DNA of 10,713 nucleotides, from positions 1 to 10,713 of the forward strand of contig JBIOVM010000103.1 in assembly GCA_044867785.1 (NCBI GenBank), given 5' to 3'. This DNA is from DASRDR01 sp044867785 (GTDB lineage Bacteria; Methylomirabilota; Methylomirabilia; Rokubacteriales; DASRDR01). The notes beneath the pieces are model-generated. The model worked only from the letters and a program-made list of their open reading frames with translations. It was not told the origin of the DNA and did no database searches. Below are positions 5,618-10,713 of this stretch, piece after piece. Each line of letters starts with the position of its first letter. Within the stretch, counting starts at the first letter, position 1. Both the position numbers and the translations under genes were made by a program.

Positions 5618-6604
5618 ATGACCCCCGCGATCGACGTGCACACGCACATGCTCAACCGCGACTGGCTCGAGCTTCTCCGGGCTCACGGGCGGCCCCGCTA
5701 CGAGCTCCGGACGAGCCTCGACGCGCCGGAGGGCATCTTCCTCGACGGCGCGCCCTTCATGACGCCTCAGCCCGGGCACTTCGACTATCCTCACCGGATC
5801 CGGCAGATGGACGCAGCGGGGGTGGATCTCGCGATCATCTCGTTGACGTGCCCGAACGTGTACTGGGGCGGCCCCGAGGTAAGTCTCAAGGCGGCCCAGA
5901 TCGTCAACGACGACATGGCGGCGGCCCAGACCGCGTATCCATCCCGGATCCGCTGGCTCTGCTCGCTGCCCTGGGAGTACGCGGACGCCGCGGTGGCCGA
6001 GCTCGGACGCGCCTGCGACCGAGGCGCCGTCGGGGTCATGGTGCTCGCGAACATCGCCGGGCGGACGCTCACCGACCCTCGGTGCGCTCCGATCTGGGCG
6101 GAGATCGATCGTCGCGCCCTTCCGGTCCTCGTCCATCCCACCGCTCCGCCGGGGACGCCCGAGATGGCGCTGCGCGAGTTCAACCTGATCGCCAGCATCG
6201 GGTTCATGTTCGACACGAGCCTGGCGATCGCGCGGATCCTGTTCGACGGCTTCCTCGACCGCTACCCGAACCTCGGGCTGATCGTCTCGCACGCCGGCGG
6301 CGCGCTCCCGTATCTCGTCGGGCGGCTCGACCAGTGCTTCGACAAGATGAACGCCGCGCGGACGAAGACCGACACCCCGCCGGCCGAGTACATGCGGCGG
6401 CTCTACTACGACTCGGTCACGTACCGGTCGGAGGCGCTGGCCATGTGCATCGACGTCGGCGGCGCCGATCGTGTCCTCTACGGCTCGGACTACCCCCACA
6501 ACATCGGGGACATGAAGGGCTGCCTCGCGCGCGTCGACGCCCTGCCCCCCGCGCAGCGCGACGCGGTCCGGGGTCGCAACGCCCAGCGTCTCTTCCGGCT
6601 GTAG
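5618..6604 (+). CDS. Amidohydrolase-2 family metal-dependent hydrolase/decarboxylase
   Basis: 328 residues, the usual size for the amidohydrolase-2 (ACMSD-like) family. Metal and catalytic residues are visible in the expected order: HxH at His8/His10 (AIDVHTHM), His173 in VLVHPTAPPG, His225 in IVSHAGGALPY, and Asp291 in LYGSDYPH. Members are TIM-barrel enzymes that use one divalent metal to hydrolyse C-O or C-N bonds or to decarboxylate aromatic and unsaturated acids such as aminocarboxymuconate semialdehyde, resorcylate or vanillate derivatives. The exact substrate is not readable. Start: ATG at 5618 with GAGGAGGAG 6-7 nt upstream; the open frame from 5546 was rejected because the HxH motif normally sits a few residues from the N-terminus. 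A ketopantoate-reductase family gene follows after 40 bp, so the two are probably one operon in a small-molecule catabolic route. Confidence 0.92.
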   Translation: MTPAIDVHTHMLNRDWLELLRAHGRPRYELRTSLDAPEGIFLDGAPFMTPQPGHFDYPHRIRQMDAAGVDLAIISLTCPNVYWGGPEVSLKAAQIVNDDMAAAQTAYPSRIRWLCSLPWEYADAAVAELGRACDRGAVGVMVLANIAGRTLTDPRCAPIWAEIDRRALPVLVHPTAPPGTPEMALREFNLIASIGFMFDTSLAIARILFDGFLDRYPNLGLIVSHAGGALPYLVGRLDQCFDKMNAARTKTDTPPAEYMRRLYYDSVTYRSEALAMCIDVGGADRVLYGSDYPHNIGDMKGCLARVDALPPAQRDAVRGRNAQRLFRL

Positions 6605-6644
6605 ACGGCCCGAGACCGCGCCGGCGACTCCGAGGCTCACACCA

Positions 6645-7577
6645 ATGCGCGTGCTCGTCATGGGCGCCGGCGCCGTGGGCGGCTACTATGGCGCGGCGCT
6701 CGCGGGGCGCGGCCACGCCGTCACCTTCGTCGCTCGCGGCGCGCACCTCCAGGCCATGCGCGAGCGGGGGCTCGCGATCCGGACCGGCGGGCGCGTAACG
6801 GTTCTCCACCCGGTCGATGCGGTCGCCGATCCGTCGGACGCAGCCGGCGAAATCGAGCTGGCGCTCTTCACCGTGAAGGGGTACGACACCGACGCGGCCG
6901 CACGGGCGCTCCGGCCCGCGCTGGGCGCCGCCGCGGCGGTGCTGACGCTCCAGAACGGGATCGACAGCGCCGAGCGCCTGGGCGCCGTGCTCGGGCCCGA
7001 TCGCGTTCTGGTCGGCACGACCCTGATCGCCACGACCATCGCCGAGCCCGGTGTCATCGAGCAGGCCAACCCGATCCGGCGGATCGAGCTCGGCGAGCCG
7101 TCCGGGGCGGTCACGCCCCGCGTGGAGCGCGTGGCCTCGGTCCTGCGGGACGCGGGTGTGGACGTCAGCGTCACGACGGACGTCCGCCGGGCCGTCTGGG
7201 AGAAGTTCGTGCGGCTCGCGCCGGGGGCGACGCTGGCGACCGCGTGCCGGGCGACGATCGGCGAGGCGCGCAGCACGCCGGAAGGCGCCGGGCTCTACCG
7301 GGCCCTCATCGCCGAGACGGTCGCCGTCGGGCGCGCGGCGGGGGTCGAGCTGCCGCCCGACGCCGTCGACGTTGCCGTCCGGCTGATCCAGGCGTTGCCG
7401 GCGGACATGAGGACCTCGATGCAGTTGGACTACGAGCAGCATCGGCGGGTCGAGCTCGAGGATCTCACCGGCGCCGTCGTCCGGCTGGGCCGACGCCAGG
7501 GTGTACCGACCCCCATCTACGACGTCCTCTACGCCGTCCTCAAGGTCCGGGCCCGGTCCTTCGGCGGCGTGGCCTGA
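6645..7577 (+). CDS. Ketopantoate reductase (ApbA/PanE) family protein
   Basis: 310 residues, a normal length. The N-terminal Rossmann motif is MGAGAVGGYYG (Gly7, Gly9, Gly12), typical of NADPH binding. Aligned by eye with E. coli PanE, Lys78 (VKGYD), Asn104 (LQNGID), the general acid Lys187 (WEKF), Ser258 and Glu270 (RRVELE) are in place. The two Asn residues four and eight positions after the catalytic Lys in PanE are Leu191 and Ala195 here. These contact ketopantoate in E. coli, so the natural substrate may be another 2-keto or branched acid and a panE symbol is not justified. Start: ATG at 6645 behind a weak GAGG; the Rossmann motif begins at once. It follows the amidohydrolase by 40 bp, and its stop codon overlaps the ATG at 7577 by one base, which fits a translationally coupled operon. 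Confidence 0.9.
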   Translation: MRVLVMGAGAVGGYYGAALAGRGHAVTFVARGAHLQAMRERGLAIRTGGRVTVLHPVDAVADPSDAAGEIELALFTVKGYDTDAAARALRPALGAAAAVLTLQNGIDSAERLGAVLGPDRVLVGTTLIATTIAEPGVIEQANPIRRIELGEPSGAVTPRVERVASVLRDAGVDVSVTTDVRRAVWEKFVRLAPGATLATACRATIGEARSTPEGAGLYRALIAETVAVGRAAGVELPPDAVDVAVRLIQALPADMRTSMQLDYEQHRRVELEDLTGAVVRLGRRQGVPTPIYDVLYAVLKVRARSFGGVA

Positions 7578-7968
7578 TGGGAAGGCCGAGGACCAGCGTG
7601 CTCGCCGCGCTCCGACCCAGGCCCGGACCCTCGCGCCGCTTCTCGCCGCGCTCTACTGCCCCACGGCTGCGGTCTTGCTCGCCGCGGTGGTCGTCAGCCA
7701 GAGAAACGGCATCTCGCTCGGGACGTTCACGCGCGATCCCACGGCGTTCATGAACGCTCGTCCCTTCGTGGGGGCGCTGTCCAACCTCGGCGTCCTGGGC
7801 TGGTGCGCCGCGGCCACGGTGTGCCTGCTCGCCTGGCTCGTACGACGGCACCGGCAGACCGGGCGAGTGAGCGCGGCGTTCTTTCTCAGCGCGGGCCTGC
7901 TCATGATCGTCGTAGGCTGGCTCGCCTACTTCGGCCGAGTGGCCTACCGGGAGCTTATCGGACACTGA
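7501..7968 (+). pseudogene. Membrane protein with probable N-terminal frameshift
   Basis: The convincing part runs from about 7627 to 7968. It has three hydrophobic helices: LAPLLAALYCPTAAVLLAAVVV; ALSNLGVLGWCAAATVCLLAWLV; and AAFFLSAGLLMIVVGWLAYF. A short Arg/His-rich loop lies between the last two. The frame holding them has no ATG, and its only start before the first helix is GTG 7501, 77 nt inside the upstream gene, giving a Ser/Pro-rich, non-membrane N-terminus. In another frame, ATG 7577 overlaps the reductase stop (TGATG) and would give a natural start (MGRPRTSVLAALRPRPG), but it hits a stop at 7753. Joining the two needs a one-base deletion between about 7600 and 7640, either a sequencing error or a real mutation. 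I do not recognise a named family. The 114-residue helical part may itself be shortened at the C-terminus. It ends 100 bp before the convergent DUF4118 gene. Confidence 0.5.
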
Positions 7969-8068
7969 CGACACGCGGTGCCGCCCGCGCCCTCCGCTGG
8001 CCGGCCGTCGAGCGCGGGAAGAGGTGCCCTCGCCCGGAACGTCGCGCGGCTGTGACGCGGTGAGCTAG

Positions 8069-8830
8069 CTAGGGACGCGCGCTCGGCTCGGCGAGCGCAA
8101 GCATCCGGGCGGATACCGCGAGGGCGCGCCGCTCGTCGAGGGTCAGGCCTTCGGTGTTCCCTTCCCAGAGGTCCAGGACCAGCGGCTCACGCCCCGGGAG
8201 CGGCAAGCGCCCACCTCCCTCGGGGAAGCGGAAGCCGGTTCGCCCGATGCGATGCGCCCCGCTGCCGGCGGCGGCCAGGGTCGAGGGCTCGAGCTCGGTG
8301 GACGGCGGTGGAAGGTCCGCCTGAGCGGCCGGCGCGGCCGCGATGAGGCGCTCGTCGGCGCGCCGCAGGACCAGGCCGCCAAGCCCGAACGACCTCCGCA
8401 GCTCCTCGAGGACCTCCTCGATCGGCTCGCGCGCGGCCAGGCTCGCTGCCGTGCGGCCGAGCACCTCGAGGTCTCCCCGCGCCCGCGTGACCTCCGCCGC
8501 TACCCGCACGCGTCGCTTCCCGAACGCCGCGGCGACCAGCCCGCACGCCGCCAACGCCAGGAACGCGCCGAGATCCCCCGCCTTGTGGATCTCGAGGGAC
8601 ATGTACGGCTCGGTGAGGAAGAAGTTCAGGCTCAGCGCGGACACGAGCGCGGTGGCCATCGCCGGCCCGCGGCCTCCCATCTCGGCGACGACGATGGTCA
8701 GGGCGATGAAGACGAAGGCGAGGTTCGACGCCGACACGCCGCTGCGCAGCGACGTGAGCACGACGCCGAGGGCGACGGCTCCGCCCACGCCGACGACGAA
8801 CCACACCGGTCCCCGGTCGCTCTCCGCCAT
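8069..8830 (-). CDS. DUF4118 (KdpD-type) membrane protein with GAF-like domain, no kinase
   Basis: 253 residues. Four hydrophobic segments (about 9-27, 36-50, 56-72, 87-104) with the stretch NLAFVFIALTIVVAEMGGRGPAM and then SLNFFLTEPYMSLEIHKAGDL match the DUF4118 four-helix domain of the potassium sensor kinase KdpD. A helical linker (about 108-135) and a C-terminal region resembling a degraded GAF domain (about 140-248) follow, as in KdpD. The N-terminal KdpD domain and the HisKA/HATPase kinase core are absent, so the protein could sense but not phosphorylate. No kdpFABC genes or response regulator occur in the window. Start: ATG at 8830 with GAGGTG 4-5 nt upstream. It lies 115 bp downstream of the ABC permease operon on the same strand. 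It could be read through from that operon or expressed alone. Confidence 0.85.
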   Translation of the reverse strand: MAESDRGPVWFVVGVGGAVALGVVLTSLRSGVSASNLAFVFIALTIVVAEMGGRGPAMATALVSALSLNFFLTEPYMSLEIHKAGDLGAFLALAACGLVAAAFGKRRVRVAAEVTRARGDLEVLGRTAASLAAREPIEEVLEELRRSFGLGGLVLRRADERLIAAAPAAQADLPPPSTELEPSTLAAAGSGAHRIGRTGFRFPEGGGRLPLPGREPLVLDLWEGNTEGLTLDERRALAVSARMLALAEPSARP

Positions 8831-8911
8831 GATGCACCTCGCTGCGTGGTCGCTGCCCGCGCGTGCACTCCCGTCCCGAGCATGGGCGTCGACGCGTCGA
8901 AAAGGGGCACA

Positions 8912-8930
8912 GACGCCCGGTCTCGGCGTC
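8912..8930 (-). terminator. Weak hairpin after the ABC permease operon
   Basis: GACGCC (8912-8917) and GGCGTC (8925-8930) form a 6-bp GC stem with a 7-nt loop. On the minus strand TGTGCCCCTTTT follows, placing four T residues about 8 nt beyond the stem. This is a poor intrinsic terminator between the permease genes and the DUF4118 gene, and transcription may continue through it. Confidence 0.25.
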
Positions 8931-8945
8931 GATGCGGCTTCAAGA

Positions 8946-9821
8946 CTAGCCCTTGACGCTGCCGGCGGTCAGCCCCTCCACCATGTACTTCTGCAGGTAG
9001 ACGTATGCCGCGATCACCGGCAACGTGGTCAGGACCGCGCCGGCCATGAGGTAGCCCCATCCGTACACGTCGCCCGTGATGAAGGTCGAGAGGCCCACCG
9101 GGAGGGTCCGGAGCTTCACGTCGGTGATGAAGACGAGCGCGTAGAGGAACTCGTTCCACGCCTGCGTGAAGGCGTAGAGGGCAGCCGCCAGGAGGCCCGG
9201 GGCCGCGAGCGGCAGCACCACGCGCCGGAAGGCGCCGAAGCGGGTCGCGCCGTCGATCATGGCCGCCTCCTCGAGCTCCTCGGGGATCGACTCGAAGTAC
9301 CCCATGAGGAGCCACGTCACGAACGGCACCGTGAAGCTCGGATAGGCGGCGATCAGTCCGGTGAGGCTGTCGGCCATGCCGAGGTTGCGGATCTGGGCGT
9401 AGAGCGGGATGAAGAGGATCGATGGCGGCACCAGGTAGGTGATCAGCACCGCGCTGGCCATGAACGCGCGGCCGAGGAAGCGGAGCCGGGCGAGCGCGTA
9501 CGCGCCGATGGTACCGATCGCGGTGGCCAGGAGCGTGCTGCTGACGGACACCACGATGCTGTTCTTGTACCAGCCGAGGAATCCGGTCTTCCCGAGGAGG
9601 TGCGCGTAGTTCTCGTCGGAGAAGGGGCTCGGCCAGAACATCGACGCGAGACTCCGCATCTGGGTCTCGCTCTTGAAGGACGTGATGGTCATCCAGTAGA
9701 AGGGAAAGACCACGATCAGGAGCAGCGTCACGAGGATCGCGTACGCGACCGCGGACTGGAGACGCTCCCGCGCGACCCGCCCCGGGCCGCCCACCACCGC
9801 CGCTCCCGCCGCCCGGCTCAT
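8946..9821 (-). CDS. Sugar-type ABC transporter permease, MalG-like
   Basis: 291 residues, a typical second permease of a CUT1/MalFG-type importer. Six membrane segments are visible, the first at about 24-45 (AYAILVTLLLIVVFPFYWM) and the last at about 260-277. The EAA loop that docks the ATPase is clear: EELEEAAMIDGATRFGAF at about 181-198. The C-terminus, YLQKYMVEGLTAGSVKG, is the classic MalG-family ending, which reaches into the ATPase dimer. In the membrane it would pair with the upstream permease to pass a sugar, polyol or glycerol-phosphate-type substrate delivered by a periplasmic binding protein; the substrate is unknown. Start: ATG at 9821. Its ATG overlaps the upstream stop by 4 nt (ATGA), so translation is coupled. 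The binding protein and ATPase are outside the window. Confidence 0.93.
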   Translation of the reverse strand: MSRAAGAAVVGGPGRVARERLQSAVAYAILVTLLLIVVFPFYWMTITSFKSETQMRSLASMFWPSPFSDENYAHLLGKTGFLGWYKNSIVVSVSSTLLATAIGTIGAYALARLRFLGRAFMASAVLITYLVPPSILFIPLYAQIRNLGMADSLTGLIAAYPSFTVPFVTWLLMGYFESIPEELEEAAMIDGATRFGAFRRVVLPLAAPGLLAAALYAFTQAWNEFLYALVFITDVKLRTLPVGLSTFITGDVYGWGYLMAGAVLTTLPVIAAYVYLQKYMVEGLTAGSVKG

Positions 9822-10713
9822 CGCGCCCGCCCGCGGCGCATGTGGCGCGCCAGGACGATGATCACGAAGGCGAGCGCCGGGAGGAGATAGAGCGCGACGG
9901 CGATGGCCTCGCCGAGCCGCTGCGCCCCGAACGCGATCTCGTACGTCAGGACCGGCAGCACCTGGGTGGCGCCGCCCGGACCGCCCTTGGTCAGGATGTA
10001 GATGATGGCGAAATCGTTGAAGGTCCAGATGGTGGAGAGCAGGACGACGATGATCACGATGTTCCGGATGCCGGGCAGCGTGACGTGCCAGAAGCGCTGG
10101 ACGGCGGTGGCCCCGTCGACCGCCGCCGCCTCGTAGAGCTCGCCCGGCACCGACTTCATGCCGGCGAGGAAGCTGATCCCGAAGAACGGGAACCCCCGCC
10201 AGACGTTGACGGCGATGACCGACGCCATGGCCGTCCCGGGCTCGCTGAGCCAGCCCACGCCCTGGGGGAGGACACGGAAGACGCGGACGAGGAGGTAGTT
10301 CAGCACGCCCAGGCTGTAGTCGTAGATCCACAGGAAGTTCAGCGCCGACACGACGGTCGGCGCCACCCACGGGATGAGGAGCACTCCGGTCCAGAAGCCC
10401 CGCCACCGGATGCGGGACGTCAGCACGAGGGCCATGACCATTCCGAGGATCAGCTTCACGCCCACCGACGCCCCGGTGAAGATGAAGCTGTTGGCCACCG
10501 CCCGCCGGAAGAACCCGTCGAAGGTCAGCCGCACGTAGTTCTCCAGGCCGACGAACACGGGCGGCATGCCGACGTACTTCCGGGTCAGGCTGAGGTATAC
10601 CGCGTAGCAGAAGGGATAGGCCACCAGCGCCAGGACGATGATCACGAAGGCCAGGGCCGGGAGGAGGTAGAGCGCGACGGCGATGGCCTCGCCCAACCGC
10701 TGCGCTCCGAACG
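9818..10713 (-). CDS. Sugar-type ABC transporter permease, MalF/UgpA-like, 5' end beyond the window
   Basis: 297 residues are visible and the frame stays open to the window edge. The body is a normal first permease of a CUT1-type importer: FVGLENYVRL, WTGVLLIPWVAPTVVSALN, then the EAA loop VPGELYEAAAVDGATAVQRF and KGGPGGATQVLPV near the end. It ends in a membrane helix and RHMRRGRAR. The visible N-terminus is odd. FGAQRLGEAIAVALYLLPAL and the following residues through VLA are identical, over 28 residues, to the C-terminal helix of the same protein. They run directly into LVAYPFCYAVYLSLTRKYVG, the usual end of TM1. There is no ATG; only a TTG (Leu, 10696) lies in the repeated part. The spacing between the two prolines of TM1 (LLP to AYP) looks about three residues longer than usual for the family. 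Either a preceding permease copy is fused here or the end is chimeric. Overlaps the next gene by 4 nt. Confidence 0.85.
   Translation of the reverse strand, partial: FGAQRLGEAIAVALYLLPALAFVIIVLALVAYPFCYAVYLSLTRKYVGMPPVFVGLENYVRLTFDGFFRRAVANSFIFTGASVGVKLILGMVMALVLTSRIRWRGFWTGVLLIPWVAPTVVSALNFLWIYDYSLGVLNYLLVRVFRVLPQGVGWLSEPGTAMASVIAVNVWRGFPFFGISFLAGMKSVPGELYEAAAVDGATAVQRFWHVTLPGIRNIVIIVVLLSTIWTFNDFAIIYILTKGGPGGATQVLPVLTYEIAFGAQRLGEAIAVALYLLPALAFVIIVLARHMRRGRAR
9847..9933 (-). repeat. 87-bp direct repeat, copy 1 (C-terminal helix of permease 1)
   Basis: This copy encodes the C-terminal helix of the first permease. It matches 10627-10713 in the same orientation with 81 of 87 bases identical. 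The first 24 bases are exact. The six differences (9872, 9875, 9887, 9914, 9916, 9926) are all silent, including a CTC/TTG leucine pair. The match starts just before the codons for VLARHMRR and continues to the end of copy 2 at the window edge. Confidence 0.9.
10627..10713 (-). repeat. 87-bp direct repeat, copy 2 (visible N-terminus of permease 1)
   Basis: This is the second copy, exactly 780 bp away, and it is cut by the window edge, so its full length is unknown. It encodes the same 28 residues (FGAQRLGEAIAV... to VLA) but then continues in frame into LVAYPFCYAV, the rest of TM1, instead of RHMRRGRAR and a stop. Confidence 0.9.

Noticed and set aside
8252..9890. Long plus-strand open frames opposite the DUF4118 and permease genes
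   Set aside because: They are mirror images of clear membrane proteins and contain His/Arg/Glu-rich low-complexity sequence with no domain.
1..10713. CRISPR array, tRNA, rRNA, transposon ends or integrase
   Set aside because: No regularly spaced repeats, no tRNA T-loop/acceptor pattern and no transposase or integrase frame were seen on either strand by reading; no search tool was used.

Overview
The window is GC-rich throughout and gene-dense. Nearly every third codon position is G or C, which is why long spurious ORFs run antisense to the real genes. There are no rRNA or tRNA genes, CRISPR arrays, transposases or phage genes. The gene content is typical of uncultivated, metabolically versatile soil or sediment bacteria: an amidohydrolase-2 enzyme, a ketopantoate-reductase-like enzyme, an Asp/Glu racemase-like protein, an aldo/keto reductase and a sugar-type ABC importer. 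Candidatus Rokubacteria/Methylomirabilota-like or other high-GC Gram-negative lineages fit. This is an impression from style and content; there is no marker gene. A lipobox protein and an exported CHRD-like protein imply a normal secretory envelope.

Layout. (1) 29-1219, minus: a stand-alone MshEN/GspE-N-type protein with a C-terminal coiled coil and no ATPase domain. It diverges from (2) 1447-2184, plus: an Asp/Glu racemase superfamily protein. (3) 2245-3111, minus: an aldo/keto reductase convergent with the racemase. (4) 3288-4633, minus: a two-CBS-domain protein, an exported CHRD/SOD-like small protein and an 80-residue charged protein, closed by a strong hairpin at 3202-3231. (5) 4634-5018: a divergent intergenic region with a perfect 13-bp inverted repeat. 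(6) 5019-5423, plus: a small lipoprotein. (7) 5618-7968, plus: an amidohydrolase, a ketopantoate-reductase family enzyme and a probably frameshifted membrane protein, arranged as an operon. (8) 8069-10713, minus: two ABC permeases with a 4-nt overlap (the upstream one runs off the window), then a KdpD-type DUF4118 membrane sensor fragment without a kinase.

How the parts relate. The two permeases form the membrane channel of one importer; its binding protein and ATPase are not in the window. The amidohydrolase and the reductase probably act in one small-molecule catabolic route, substrate unknown. The racemase and the aldo/keto reductase are separate transcription units. The CHRD-like and 80-residue proteins are probably co-transcribed.

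The least ordinary feature is at the right edge. The start of the first permease repeats, over 87 bp and at a distance of exactly 780 bp, the sequence encoding its own C-terminal membrane helix, and all six base differences are silent. I did not find a convincing new multi-gene system; the findings are local oddities.
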